Positions 14,493 to 23,871 of a stretch of DNA of 64,000 nt are shown piece after piece (the first letter of the stretch is position 1; every line of letters starts with the position of its first letter). Both the position numbers and the translations under genes were made by a program. This DNA is from Alphaproteobacteria bacterium WMHbin7. Its GTDB lineage: Bacteria; Pseudomonadota; Alphaproteobacteria; Rhodospirillales; WMHbin7. The notes beneath the pieces were generated by a model, which saw only the letters and a program-made list of their open reading frames with translations, ran no database searches and had not been told where the DNA came from. Location: positions 1 through 64,000 of the forward strand of contig PDZW01000015.1 in assembly GCA_002753155.1 (NCBI GenBank). The letters are read 5' to 3'.

Positions 14493-15496
14493 GACAAGGC
14501 CTCGGAATAGGAGGAAGATTCATCCAGCGACTGAACGGCGTGATCGTCGGGATCGGTGATCAGAAGACGGGCCAGGGACACCGGATTGATGGCCACCAAG
14601 CCACTGGCGACATGCGGACTGACGGCAACTTCCGAGAACATCGCCTCGGCGGCATCCGCCGCCGCCAGGATGGCGCCCAGACGGCGCGTGGCGTCCAGCC
14701 GGGTCGCCAGCAGGCGCGTGACCCCCAGGCCCGAATAGATTTCGCCCATCTCGGCCGCCTCGGATGCATCGCCGCCCGCCGCCATGACCAGAATGGGTTC
14801 GACCCCGCCCGCTTCCAGCAAATCGCCCAGATACCCTATGTCGCGTTCCTGAAAGGGGTTAAGGCCCGGGGAATCGATAAAGACGAGATCATAGATGCCC
14901 GCATTGTCTTCCAACATGCGCCTGAGAGCCTCGGGGCCGCGCGCCACTTTAAGCTCGATATCCATGATCCGGGTGAAAGAAGCCAACTGCTCGACCACGC
15001 CCGCCCGCATGGAATCGGTGGTGATAACGCCGACCTTGCGACCCTTCATGACCGAGCGCGCGGCCAGCTTGGCCACCGTGATCGTCTTGCCACCTCCAGG
15101 CGGGCCGATCAGCATAAAGGGCCTAGGAGCGCTTTTGTCGGGAAGGGGGGCAAAGGCGAATGTGGCATCCAGGGCCGCAGCGCAGGCCATGACGGGATCT
15201 TCCGATTCGACCGCACCCGTCGCCACCACCAGACGCTCGATCAGCTTTCCGGGAACCCCGTGAAAGGATAGGGCCTGGCGCACCGCTTCGGAGATGAAGG
15301 GGCGCATGCCACCGCCCAACATGCGCTCGATGGCATCCTCATCGACATCGAACCCTTCAAGGGCAGCCGTGATATGCACTTCGCCCGTCTCCGGGTCTTT
15401 CTGGGTGGAGACGATGATCGCCTCGTCGCCCAGTTCCCGACGGACGGTTTGCATGGCCTCGGCCATGCCAGGAGCGGTGAAGGTTTTAAGGCGCAT
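14489..15496 (-). CDS. flhF: FlhF SRP-type GTPase placing the flagellum
   Basis: 335 residues, on the short side for FlhF. An N-terminal domain with MRLKTFTAPGMAEAM and LGDEAIIVSTQ is followed by a helical N domain and the G domain with P-loop GPPGGGKT at 131-138 and TTDSMRAGVVEQL. The usual DTAGR motif is replaced by DSPGLNPF, and a TRLDATRRLG motif replaces TKLDE. The disordered basic linker seen in longer FlhF proteins is missing. FlhF recruits early basal body parts such as FliF to the cell pole. It sits between flhA and flhG in the operon. Confidence 0.9.
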   Translation of the reverse strand: MRLKTFTAPGMAEAMQTVRRELGDEAIIVSTQKDPETGEVHITAALEGFDVDEDAIERMLGGGMRPFISEAVRQALSFHGVPGKLIERLVVATGAVESEDPVMACAAALDATFAFAPLPDKSAPRPFMLIGPPGGGKTITVAKLAARSVMKGRKVGVITTDSMRAGVVEQLASFTRIMDIELKVARGPEALRRMLEDNAGIYDLVFIDSPGLNPFQERDIGYLGDLLEAGGVEPILVMAAGGDASEAAEMGEIYSGLGVTRLLATRLDATRRLGAILAAADAAEAMFSEVAVSPHVASGLVAINPVSLARLLITDPDDHAVQSLDESSSYSEALS

Positions 15497-15553
15497 AAAT
15501 CTTGCCCCTCAAGCGCCGGGCGCCTTCGAAAGACTCTATGTCCGCTAACCCAC

Positions 15554-17716
15554 TCATATCTGCCCCAGGGTTTTGATCTTGGCCTTGGGATGAATTTCGC
15601 TTTGCGACATGACGACCGTCATCGGCCTGAAGCGCTCGATGATCGAGCGCACATAGGGCCGGATCATCGGACTAGTCAGCAGGACCGGCGTTTCTCCTTG
15701 CATGGCAAAGCGCTCGAAATTCTGGCGCACCTTGGAAATGAATTCCTGAAGCCTGGAGGGCGCCATCGACAACTGCTTCTCCTCGCCAGCCCCGATCAGC
15801 GATTCGGCAAACGACTGTTCCCATTCCGGGCTTAGGGTTACCAGCGGAATGAAGCCCTGATCGGAGGTATTCGAATCACTGATCTGACGGGCCAAGCGCG
15901 TGCGCACATGCTCGGTAATGGTCATGACGTTGCGCGTATGGCCGCAGGCTTCGGAAACACCTTCCAGAATCGTCGGCAGATCGCGCACGGAAATGCGCTC
16001 GGTCAGCAGATTCTGCAGCACGCGCTGCACGCCGCCCACGGAAATCTGGCTGGGAATGAGATCGGCCACCAGTTTTTGATGCTCCTTGTCCAGCTCGTCC
16101 ATCAGCTTTTGCGTTTCGGCGAACGACAGCAGCTCGCTCATATTGTCCTTGATCACTTCGGTCAGATGCGTGGTGATCACCGTCGGCGGATCGACCACGG
16201 TATAGCCTCTGAACAGGGCCTCCTCGCGCGAGGTCAGATCGATCCAAAGTGCGGGCAGGCCGAAAGTGGGCTCTCGGGTCTTCTCTCCGGGAATGGTGAT
16301 TTCCTCGCCCCTGGGATCCATGACCAGCAGCATGTCGGGACGCAGATCGCCCCGGCCCGCCTCGACCTCCTTGATGTAGATCACATAGGCGTTGGCCGGA
16401 AGCTGCATGTTGTCTTGAATGCGCACACTGGGCATGACGAAGCCCATGTCGGCGGCCAGGGCGCGCCTTAAGGCCTTGATCTGCTCGGTCAAACGCTGGC
16501 CCTTGGGGCTGTTGATCAGCGACAGCAAGCCATAGCCCAATTCCAGCCGCACCAGATCGATCTTCAGCGCCGAGGAAATGGGCTCTTCCGCCACCGGCAC
16601 TTCCTGACGGGTCTGCGCTTCGGCAACGGCTTCTTCCTGCTCCACCTTTACCCGCTGCGTCCGATCGACCTTCCAGGCCAGACCACCGGTTATGGCCGCC
16701 AGCCCCAAAAAGGGTAGCAGCGGCATGCCCGGCATGAAACCCAGCATGGCCACCAGGAACGAGCTGACGCCCAGGGCCTTGGGATATCCGCCCAACTGAC
16801 GCGCCAAGGCTTTGTCGGCGGTTTCGGACAGGCCAGCCTTGGAAACCAGCATACCGGCAGAGGTGGAGACGATGAGCGCCGGAATCTGGCTGACCAGTCC
16901 GTCGCCGATGGTCAGCTTGGTATAGACATCCAAGGCCTGCATGAAAGGCAGCCCCATCTGGACGACGCCGATAAAGATGCCGCCAATAACATTGATAAAG
17001 GTGATCATCAAACCGGCCACGGCATCGCCACGCACGAATTTCGAGGCACCGTCCATGGCGCCGTAGAAGGCGCTTTCCTCTTCCAGTTCCTTCCTTCTCT
17101 TGCGGGCCGTGCCTTCGTCGATCAGGCCCGAGGACAGATCGGCATCGATCGCCATCTGCTTGCCGGGCATGGCGTCCAACGTGAAGCGGGCCGCCACCTC
17201 GGCAATACGGGTTGAGCCCTTGGTGATGACAACGAAATTGACGATCAGCAGAATGGCGAAGATGACGATACCAATGGCAAAATTGCCGCTCATGACGAAG
17301 CCCGCAAAGGCCTCGACGACATGACCGGCCGCCGCCGTTCCTTCGTGGCCCTTCGACAAAATCAAGCGCGTCGTCGCCATGTTGAGCGCCAACCGAATCA
17401 TGGTGGCGAGCAGAAGAACCGTGGGATACGAGTTGAACTGCAAGGGCCGCTCGATGAAGATCGAGACCATGAGGATCAGGACGGAAAAGGTAATGGACAG
17501 CGCCAGCGAAATGTCCATCAGCCAGGGCGGCATGGGCAGAATGAGAACAACAAGGATTAGCGCCACCGCCAAGGCAAAGGCGATATCGCCCCGGCGCATG
17601 GCCGCCGTAAAGCGATTAAGCGCAGGCCCCATAGAGCCAGCGCTCAGCCCGAAACCGCCGCCCGCTCCGCCACCGGCATCGTCTCCTGCAGCGACCTCGA
17701 TGGGCGCCTCGGCCAT
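15554..17716 (-). CDS. flhA: FlhA flagellar type III export gate protein
   Basis: 720 residues, normal for FlhA. The N-terminal half has about eight membrane helices with the conserved FHIPEP-family segment ARFTLDAMPGKQMAID and the cytoplasmic loop RKRRKELEEESAFYGAMDGASKFVRGD split by family motifs; the C-terminal half is the cytosolic substrate-docking domain ending LLTSPMIRPYVR. Together with FlhB it forms the export gate and uses the proton gradient. The ATG has an AGGAG site. It follows flbD by 16 bases and precedes flhF. Confidence 0.96.
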   Translation of the reverse strand: MAEAPIEVAAGDDAGGGAGGGFGLSAGSMGPALNRFTAAMRRGDIAFALAVALILVVLILPMPPWLMDISLALSITFSVLILMVSIFIERPLQFNSYPTVLLLATMIRLALNMATTRLILSKGHEGTAAAGHVVEAFAGFVMSGNFAIGIVIFAILLIVNFVVITKGSTRIAEVAARFTLDAMPGKQMAIDADLSSGLIDEGTARKRRKELEEESAFYGAMDGASKFVRGDAVAGLMITFINVIGGIFIGVVQMGLPFMQALDVYTKLTIGDGLVSQIPALIVSTSAGMLVSKAGLSETADKALARQLGGYPKALGVSSFLVAMLGFMPGMPLLPFLGLAAITGGLAWKVDRTQRVKVEQEEAVAEAQTRQEVPVAEEPISSALKIDLVRLELGYGLLSLINSPKGQRLTEQIKALRRALAADMGFVMPSVRIQDNMQLPANAYVIYIKEVEAGRGDLRPDMLLVMDPRGEEITIPGEKTREPTFGLPALWIDLTSREEALFRGYTVVDPPTVITTHLTEVIKDNMSELLSFAETQKLMDELDKEHQKLVADLIPSQISVGGVQRVLQNLLTERISVRDLPTILEGVSEACGHTRNVMTITEHVRTRLARQISDSNTSDQGFIPLVTLSPEWEQSFAESLIGAGEEKQLSMAPSRLQEFISKVRQNFERFAMQGETPVLLTSPMIRPYVRSIIERFRPMTVVMSQSEIHPKAKIKTLGQI

Positions 17717-17732
17717 TCCCAGCTCCTAGATC

Positions 17733-19082
17733 TCAGAGTCCGGCCCGTTCGCCCTCGCCGGGCGGCGGTACCTTGTAGCCTTCCTCGCCATACTGCTTCA
17801 GCTTGTTCCTGAGCGTACGGATCGAAATGCCCAGAATATTGGCGGCATGTGTGCGATTGCCCAGGCAATGATACAGCGTATCAAGAATCAGTTCGCGCTC
17901 GACATCGGCCACGGTGCGCCCTATCAGATTCTGGGTTGGCCTGTCCGCACTGTCCGCATCGGCACTGGATGGCGGTGCACCCTCCGAGCCCGTCAGCACA
18001 ATGGCCTCTGGCCCGATAACGCCGTTGGAAGCCAGCAGCACGGCGCGGTGCATGGCGTTTTCCAGCTCTCGCACATTGCCCCGCCAGGTAAAGCGTTTCA
18101 ACTGAAGCAGCGCCTCGTCATTGATCGAGCGCTCGGGCAGGCCGTTGGCCTGCGCATAGAACTTGGCGAAATGGCGGGCCAGCACCTCGATGTCCTTGGG
18201 ACGCTCGCGCAAGGGAGGCAGCAACAGCGTCATGACATTGAGGCGGAAGTAGAGATCCTCGCGGAAGGTTCCCTTCTTGACTTCATCTTGCAGGGTTCGA
18301 TTGGTCGTGGCGATGATGCGCACATCCACCTTGACCGGTTTTCCGCCGCCCAGGCGGTCGATTTCGCGCTCCTGAATGGCGCGCAACAGCTTGGATTGCA
18401 ACCGGACATCCATTTCGCTGATCTCGTCCAGCAACAGCGTGCCACCCTGGGCCTCCTCGAACTTTCCCAGCCTTCTGGCCACGGCCCCGGTGAAGGCGCC
18501 CTTCTCATGTCCGAACAGCTCGGATTCCAGCAGGGTTTCCGGAATAGCGGCACAGTTGACGGCAATAAAGGGGTGCGCAGAGCGCTTGCTCTTGCGGTGA
18601 ATATAGCGGGCCATCAGTTCCTTGCCGGTACCCGACTCGCCCGTGATCAGAATCGATGCGTCCGATGGCGCCACCTGATCGGCCAATTTCAGAACAGAGG
18701 CCATTTTCGGGTCGGAAGAAATGATGGCATGACTTTCTTCGACCACGGCAGCCAGCACGGCGGCAATCAGATCCGCATCAGGCGGCAAGGGGACATATTC
18801 CCGGGCACCTGCCCTGATAGCCCGCACGGCGGCCTGGGTGTCGGTCGATGTGCCGCAGGCAACGACGGGGATGATGATGCGCTCGGCGGCCAGCTGATCG
18901 ACCAGGGATTTGACGTCTCGCTTGACATCGATCATCACCAGATCGGCGCCCTTGCCGGAACGCAGAACCTCCAATCCTTGCGCGACATCGTCGGCATGCG
19001 ACACTTTGGCGCCACGGCTGATGGCGATCTGGCTAGCGGCCCCGATCTGTCCGTCTAAAGAGCCGATAATGAGCAGGCGCAT
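17733..19082 (-). CDS. flbD: FlbD-like sigma-54 dependent flagellar regulator
   Basis: 449 residues. Residues 1-120 resemble a receiver domain that keeps the phosphoacceptor Asp52 but lacks the usual acidic pair after strand 1, so phosphorylation is doubtful. The AAA+ domain has Walker A GESGTGKE and the sigma-54 contact loop GAFTGA; the C-terminus has a Fis-type helix-turn-helix (HAANILGISIRTLRNKL). In Caulobacter, FlbD activates class III and represses class II flagellar promoters. Its place between fliN and flhA inside the operon supports the same role here. Confidence 0.9.
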   Translation of the reverse strand: MRLLIIGSLDGQIGAASQIAISRGAKVSHADDVAQGLEVLRSGKGADLVMIDVKRDVKSLVDQLAAERIIIPVVACGTSTDTQAAVRAIRAGAREYVPLPPDADLIAAVLAAVVEESHAIISSDPKMASVLKLADQVAPSDASILITGESGTGKELMARYIHRKSKRSAHPFIAVNCAAIPETLLESELFGHEKGAFTGAVARRLGKFEEAQGGTLLLDEISEMDVRLQSKLLRAIQEREIDRLGGGKPVKVDVRIIATTNRTLQDEVKKGTFREDLYFRLNVMTLLLPPLRERPKDIEVLARHFAKFYAQANGLPERSINDEALLQLKRFTWRGNVRELENAMHRAVLLASNGVIGPEAIVLTGSEGAPPSSADADSADRPTQNLIGRTVADVERELILDTLYHCLGNRTHAANILGISIRTLRNKLKQYGEEGYKVPPPGEGERAGL

Positions 19083-19107
19083 GATATCCCCGATTCCTTA
19101 TAGATCG

Positions 19108-19434
19108 TCAGCTTCGGTCGGCCTTGATGATTTCCGTCATGGTAACGCCCAAGCGGTCTTCCACCACCACCACTTCGCCACGCGCGACCAGCCGGTTGTT
19201 GACATAAATGTCGATGGCTTCACCCACCTTGCGGTCCAGTTCGACCACGGCGCCGCGTCCCAGCTTCAGCAACTGATGCACCTGCATCGTGGCCTTGCCC
19301 AGAACGGCTGAGACCTGAACCGGAATGTCATAAACCGCTTCAAGATCGCGTGACGAGCGCGGAACATCGGGCAGCTCGATCCGCTCTTCGTCGGGATCGC
19401 CCCTCAATTCGTTCAGTTCCAGATTGTCCGCCAT
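19108..19434 (-). CDS. fliN: FliN flagellar motor switch protein
   Basis: 108 residues from ATG 19434, which is preceded by GGAGGAAG; a TTG four codons upstream falls on that ribosome site and is rejected. The C-terminal SpoA domain shows YDIPVQVSAVLGKATM and LGRGAVVELDRKVGEAIDIYVNNRLVARGEVVVV. FliN forms the lower part of the C-ring and binds CheY and FliH. The acidic N-terminal 30 residues are unstructured, as in other alphaproteobacteria. Confidence 0.93.
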   Translation of the reverse strand: MADNLELNELRGDPDEERIELPDVPRSSRDLEAVYDIPVQVSAVLGKATMQVHQLLKLGRGAVVELDRKVGEAIDIYVNNRLVARGEVVVVEDRLGVTMTEIIKADRS

Positions 19435-19452
19435 GACTTCCTCCAATCCTGA

Positions 19453-20166
19453 TCAAACGTCTTCCGAAACGGCATCATCGCCCTCGGGAATCAGATATTT
19501 TTCGACGACAGCATCGACTTCTTCTATCAAGCGGGTAAGGTCGCGCTCGGCGCCGCCATCCGCCCATTCCACTTTGCAGTCTGTTACATCAAGCCCAGGC
19601 GTTCCAATCACCACCACCCGGCCTTCGAACCCACTCTCGATTACCAGGCCATCGACCTTGGCGCGCACCGCCTCAGCCAGCTCTTCCGTCACCCGCACCA
19701 CGACCCGGGGCTCCTTGCCGAGGCGCATCATGCATTCGCGCATCAAGGACTCTATATCGCTTAGCCCTTCTTTGCGAGCCAAGGATGGAGCCAGTTTGCG
19801 AAGCATGGCCTGGGCCACCTGTATGGCGGAACGCTGGTTGACCTCTGCCGAACGCTTCTCGGCGGCAAACAGCCCTGCCAACTGCTCCGATATCGCTCTT
19901 AGCGCATTGCTTTCCTGCCAGGACCGGCTCTCCTCGGCCTCCTTCAGACCATCCTCGCGCCCCTGGGCATAGCTTTCTTCCTTGGCCTGCAGCAATTCCT
20001 CTTCCGAAAAGACTGGAGGTGGCGGCGCCTCGGGCTCCGGCTCTTCCTCGTATTGCGTATCCTCCTGCTTGGGCGCCTGCTTGACCGGCGCCTGATCGAA
20101 GGACAGGTCGAACAGGAATTTGCGCACCTGCGCCACGCCCGCATCCTTCGTTCTCTCGGCGCTCAT
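19453..20166 (-). CDS. fliH: FliH-like flagellar assembly protein
   Basis: 237 residues from ATG 20166, which overlaps the fliG stop (TGATG). The N-terminus contains an acidic Pro-rich stretch (EYEEEPEPEAPPPPVF), then a Gln/Glu-rich helical region with EELLQAKEESYAQGREDGL, typical of FliH/YscL proteins, and a C-terminal domain. FliH regulates the FliI ATPase and docks it at the export gate via FlhA and FliN. Sequence identity in this family is low; the call rests on helical pattern and on the fliG-fliH-fliN order. Confidence 0.82.
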   Translation of the reverse strand: MSAERTKDAGVAQVRKFLFDLSFDQAPVKQAPKQEDTQYEEEPEPEAPPPPVFSEEELLQAKEESYAQGREDGLKEAEESRSWQESNALRAISEQLAGLFAAEKRSAEVNQRSAIQVAQAMLRKLAPSLARKEGLSDIESLMRECMMRLGKEPRVVVRVTEELAEAVRAKVDGLVIESGFEGRVVVIGTPGLDVTDCKVEWADGGAERDLTRLIEEVDAVVEKYLIPEGDDAVSEDV

Positions 20167-21185
20167 CAATAGACCAGCTCATCTTCGGCGCCGCCCTCGG
20201 AGATGATGATCTGGCCGCTGGAGGCCAGATCTTTGGCGACCTGGACGATGGCGGTCTGGGCTTCGTCGACGTCTTTCAGGCGAACAGGCCCCAAGGCCTC
20301 CATATCTTCCTTCAGCATCTTGCCCAGGCGCTCGGACATATTCTTGAAGAAGAGTTCCTTGACGGCATCCGAACCACCCTTGAGCGCCAGGCCCAGCTTT
20401 TCCTTCTCGACATTGCGCAGCAGAATCTGAATGCCCGCCGCATCGACGCGCGTAAGATCCTCGAAGGTAAACATGAGCTGCTTGATGCGCTCGGCCGATT
20501 CGCGGTTGCGTTCCTCCAGGGCCGACATGAAGCGGGCTTCGGTGTTGCGGTCAAGGTTGTTGAAGATTTCCGCCATCACCTCATGCGAATCGCGTCTGGC
20601 CGTGCGGGCCAGATTGCTCATGAATTCCGTGCGCAAGGTTTTTTCGACGCCATCCAGAACCTCTTTCTGCACGGCCTCCATGCGCAGCATGCGCATCACC
20701 ACTTCCATGGCGAAGTGCTCGGGCAAGAGCGACAGCACACGGGCGCCATGGTCCGATTTCACCTTTGAAAGGACAACCGCCACGGTCTGCGGATATTCGT
20801 TCTTCAGATAATTGGCCAGCACCTGCTCGTTGACGTTGCCCAGCTTGTCCCACATGGTGCGACCGGCGGGACCACGGATTTCCTCCATGATCAGATCGAC
20901 GCGATCCTTGGGCAGGCCCTTCATCAACAGGCGTTCGGTGCTTTCGAACGAACCTACCAGCGAACCGGTCGAGGCCAATTGGTCTGCAAATTCGATGAAA
21001 AGACGCTCGATCAGACTGGCATTGACCGAGCCCAGGTTGGCCATGACCTGAGACAGTTCCTTGATTTCCTCGTCGTCCATGATGGCAAACATCTTGGACG
21101 AATTCTGCTCGCCGATGGCCAGCATCAAGATGGCCGCCTTTTGCTGGCCGGTCAGCGTACGATAGTCTTCCTTGATGCGCGCCAC
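20166..21185 (-). CDS. fliG: FliG flagellar motor switch protein
   Basis: 339 residues from a GTG with a GGGAGAGA site. The protein shows the three FliG domains: FliF-binding N-terminus ([23 protein letters not shown]), the middle domain with [13 protein letters not shown], and the C-terminal torque domain with [11 protein letters not shown] and charged helices ([20 protein letters not shown]). FliG couples stator force to rotor rotation and sits on the MS ring. It follows fliF by 18 bases. Confidence 0.96.
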   Translation of the reverse strand: MARIKEDYRTLTGQQKAAILMLAIGEQNSSKMFAIMDDEEIKELSQVMANLGSVNASLIERLFIEFADQLASTGSLVGSFESTERLLMKGLPKDRVDLIMEEIRGPAGRTMWDKLGNVNEQVLANYLKNEYPQTVAVVLSKVKSDHGARVLSLLPEHFAMEVVMRMLRMEAVQKEVLDGVEKTLRTEFMSNLARTARRDSHEVMAEIFNNLDRNTEARFMSALEERNRESAERIKQLMFTFEDLTRVDAAGIQILLRNVEKEKLGLALKGGSDAVKELFFKNMSERLGKMLKEDMEALGPVRLKDVDEAQTAIVQVAKDLASSGQIIISEGGAEDELVY

Positions 21186-21203
21186 TGCTGATCTCTCCCG
21201 GCC

Positions 21204-22847
21204 TTACGTTTCCTGATACATCCAATTGCGGATAATCGACAGCGCCTCTTCGGGGTGTTTCTCGATGATTTCGCCGATCTTCTTGATCGACGATGCCTTG
21301 ACCCGGCCTTCCACTTTATCGATATCGATCAGTTCGTCCAGGGATTCAATCTCCTCATCCATGGGCACACCGGGGACAGGAGGCATTCCAGGGCCAGACA
21401 GTGCGGGCGCCATGCCCGGCTCGGCCAGAAGCTTGCGCCCAGCCTCGCCCGCAGCCGCCGAGGTGGTTTCGAAGGCCCTGGTCACCAATGGACGCACCAC
21501 TAGCAAGATGACCAGAATTGCCACCACGCTCAGGACCAGGATCTCGGCCATGCGCATGATCTGCGCTTGTTCGAATCCGAAGACCAAGTCGATCGGCTTA
21601 GCCTGATCCTCAAGCCCTTCGGTAAAGCGCATGTTGACGACATCTACCTTGTCGCCGCGCTTGTCGTCAAAACCGATGGCCGAGCGGACCAGCGTGGAAA
21701 TCTGGTCAAGTTCTTCTTGCTTGCGCACTTCATAGGCGCGCTGCTCGCCCGTTCCGTTGTAAACGCCATCGACCAGCACGGCGACCGAAAGCCGCTTCAC
21801 GATGCCGGTTTCGCGCACCTGATTGATCACCTTCTTGGAAATCTCGTAATTGACCAGTTCGTCGTTACGGGCCTCCTTGTTCTGGGCCCTGGTCGCACCA
21901 GACTGATTGGCCGCCGTATCCGGAAGGTTCTGCCCCACCGTTACCGGCAGTGATTCCTGATCTTGTGCCTGCACATCCTCGCTGATCGTTCTGGTCGAGC
22001 GGACAACTTGCGATTCGGGGTCGAATTTCTCCTCATTGACCGTCATGCGGTCGAAATCGATATCGGCCCGCACCTCGGCCCGCACCTTGCCGAATCCTAC
22101 CGTTTTCTCTATCAGGTCCTCGATCTGGCGCGCCATCCGCTGCTCGTAGGAAATACGCATTTCCTCGGCATTGCGGTTCATGGCGGACTGACCGTCCTCA
22201 AAGCCGCGCGAAAGCAGCGTGCCCTTGTCGTCGATGATGGAAATCCGGGAAGGTTGAAGCCTGGGCACGGCGGCGGCCACCAGATGCTGGACTCCCGCCA
22301 CCTGCTGGGCATTCAGGCGCCCGCTGCCCCCCATCTTCAGAATAATCGAGGCCGAGGGCTCCTGGACATCGCGCGAGAACATTTCGCGTCTTGGCATGAC
22401 CAGATGAACACGCGCACTTTTCACATTGCCGACCGACTTGATCGAGCGCGCCAATTCGCCTTCCAGAGCGCGTACAAGATTCAGGTTTTGCATGAAGCTG
22501 GTCGAGCCCAGGGGGTCTGACTTGTCGAAAATCTCATAGCCCACCGAAACGCCGCCTGCGGGAAGTGCTTGCTCGGCCAGTTGCATGCGCAGCTTGCCCA
22601 CCTGGTCTGACGGCACGAAGATCTGATTGCCGCTACGCACCTCGAAGGGAATCTTCATGCCATCCAGTTTCGAAGCGACCCGCCCCGCATCGGCGGCCTC
22701 AAGATCGCCATAGAGCAATTCCATGGGCGCTGAGCTGACGCGGGCGGCGATGAAGATGATGAAGCCGATCATGCCGACGGCCACACCCACCATGGCCGCC
22801 AGCCGTGCCGGACCCAGATTGCGAAGAGACTGCAGAAAGCCGTTCAC
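21204..22847 (-). CDS. fliF: FliF flagellar MS-ring protein
   Basis: 547 residues from GTG 22847. There is an N-terminal membrane helix (about 18-36), two ring-building domains with SARVHLVMPRREMF and the YscJ/FliF motif, a second membrane helix near 440-460, and an acidic C-terminal tail (DEEIESLDELIDIDKVEGRVKA, given here in pieces: DEEIESLDELID and EGRVKASSIKKIG) that binds FliG. FliF is the first gene of this flagellar operon and the first structure built at the pole. The upstream gap holds a hairpin but I found no convincing sigma-54 site. Confidence 0.96.
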   Translation of the reverse strand: MNGFLQSLRNLGPARLAAMVGVAVGMIGFIIFIAARVSSAPMELLYGDLEAADAGRVASKLDGMKIPFEVRSGNQIFVPSDQVGKLRMQLAEQALPAGGVSVGYEIFDKSDPLGSTSFMQNLNLVRALEGELARSIKSVGNVKSARVHLVMPRREMFSRDVQEPSASIILKMGGSGRLNAQQVAGVQHLVAAAVPRLQPSRISIIDDKGTLLSRGFEDGQSAMNRNAEEMRISYEQRMARQIEDLIEKTVGFGKVRAEVRADIDFDRMTVNEEKFDPESQVVRSTRTISEDVQAQDQESLPVTVGQNLPDTAANQSGATRAQNKEARNDELVNYEISKKVINQVRETGIVKRLSVAVLVDGVYNGTGEQRAYEVRKQEELDQISTLVRSAIGFDDKRGDKVDVVNMRFTEGLEDQAKPIDLVFGFEQAQIMRMAEILVLSVVAILVILLVVRPLVTRAFETTSAAAGEAGRKLLAEPGMAPALSGPGMPPVPGVPMDEEIESLDELIDIDKVEGRVKASSIKKIGEIIEKHPEEALSIIRNWMYQET

Positions 22848-22948
22848 GTCAGGCCTCGTTCCTCAAGAAACGTTGGGGCGCACCCCTTGGCATCAAGGGG
22901 GTTTTCCAGCCTCGAGTCTGCTCTTTCGTCGTGAATAAGAGGTTAACG

Positions 22949-22967
22949 CCCGGCAATTTTTGCCGGG
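22949..22967. promoter_or_regulatory. Perfect inverted repeat upstream of fliF
   Basis: CCCGGCAA (22949-22956), a TTT loop and TTGCCGGG (22960-22967) form a perfect 8-bp palindrome about 100 bases before the fliF start. There is no following T-run on the minus strand, so it is not a typical terminator; an operator or mRNA leader hairpin are the alternatives. Confidence 0.5.
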
Positions 22968-23060
22968 ATGGGGGGAAAAAATTTCCTTGCCGCCGATTGG
23001 TTGAAAGTTTTAGACCGGCCTTCGCCAGACGATTAGCGGGTGTCCTTGACGTGCTTGAGG

Positions 23061-23183
23061 TTAAGGCTTGCCGAAAAGCCCCCTTTGCTTGAGCCTGGCG
23101 CGTAGCCTCAGGGCATAAAGACCCAGGAGCGCCAAGGCGATAGCGAAAACCAGAAGGATCGTCAGAAGAAGGGGGGCAAGCAT
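23061..23183 (-). CDS. Small single-helix membrane protein candidate (40 residues)
   Basis: The frame from ATG 23183 encodes 40 residues: a hydrophobic helix (LLLTILLVFAIALALLGLYA) followed by a basic tail RLRARLKQRGLFGKP. The pattern obeys the positive-inside rule. A weak AGGGTG lies upstream. It sits in the gap between divergent fliF and dcd. No family recognised; chance reading frame is the alternative. Confidence 0.35.
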   Translation of the reverse strand: MLAPLLLTILLVFAIALALLGLYALRLRARLKQRGLFGKP

Positions 23184-23231
23184 CGTCTTGGACGCACCCT
23201 AGCGAAGCTCATTTGACGACGCTACAAGGAA

Positions 23232-23260
23232 TTGATCGAAAGCTCGGGCTGAGCTACAAG
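23232..23260 (+). promoter_or_regulatory. Candidate promoter for dcd-murA
   Basis: TTGATC (23232-23237), a 17-base spacer and TACAAG (23255-23260) precede dcd by 26 bases. The -10 overlaps one of two copies of GCTACAAG (23221-23228 and 23253-23260). Weak match to sigma-70; unconfirmed. Confidence 0.35.
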
Positions 23261-23286
23261 ATGTCCAACAAAAGGGGTATCCAACC

Positions 23287-23856
23287 ATGTCCGTTATGCC
23301 CGACCATTGGATTCGCGAGCAGGCCCGCAAAGTGGGCATGATCGAACCATTCGAAGACCGCCTGATCCGCCAGGGCGATAAGAATCAAGGCGTTATCAGC
23401 TATGGCGTCTCGTCCTATGGCTATGACGCCCGAGTCTCGCCGGAATTCAAGATTTTCACCGACGTCGATTCGGTGGTGGTCGATCCCAAGAACTTCTCAA
23501 AGCAAAGCTTCGTCGAGCGCGAGGGGCCGGAATGCATCATTCCGCCCAACAGCTTCGCCCTGGCCCGCACCGTCGAATATTTCCGCATTCCCAGGGATAT
23601 CCTGGTGATCTGCCTGGGCAAAAGCACCTATGCCCGCTGCGGCATCATCGTCAACGTCACCCCGCTGGAGCCCGGCTGGGAGGGCCATGTGACGCTGGAA
23701 TTCTCGAACACCACGCCCCTGCCGGCGCGCATCTATGCCAACGAGGGAGCCTGCCAGTTCATCTTCCTGAAGGCCGACAGCCCCTGCGAGGTCTCCTATG
23801 CCGAGCGCTCGGGCAAATATATGGGCCAGACCGGCGTTACCCTTCCCAAGCTGTAA
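23287..23856 (+). CDS. dcd: dCTP deaminase
   Basis: 189 residues, the family length. Dcd converts dCTP to dUTP, feeding dTMP synthesis. Clear blocks are [32 protein letters not shown] (with the catalytic Glu region in [17 protein letters not shown]) and [12 protein letters not shown]. The homotrimeric fold keeps its active site between subunits. An AGGGGT ribosome site precedes the ATG; murA starts 15 bases after the stop, so the two are probably co-transcribed. Confidence 0.97.
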   Translation: MSVMPDHWIREQARKVGMIEPFEDRLIRQGDKNQGVISYGVSSYGYDARVSPEFKIFTDVDSVVVDPKNFSKQSFVEREGPECIIPPNSFALARTVEYFRIPRDILVICLGKSTYARCGIIVNVTPLEPGWEGHVTLEFSNTTPLPARIYANEGACQFIFLKADSPCEVSYAERSGKYMGQTGVTLPKL

Positions 23857-23871
23857 GGACCTCAATTCGCA

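Noticed and set aside
17847-19058. 403-codon plus-strand frame opposite flbD
   Set aside because: Antisense to a well conserved sigma-54 activator; composition-driven open frame.
22848-23060. Search for a sigma-54 (-24/-12) promoter before fliF
   Set aside because: No GG-N10-GC pair with flanking consensus was found; one GG/GC pair had the wrong spacing.
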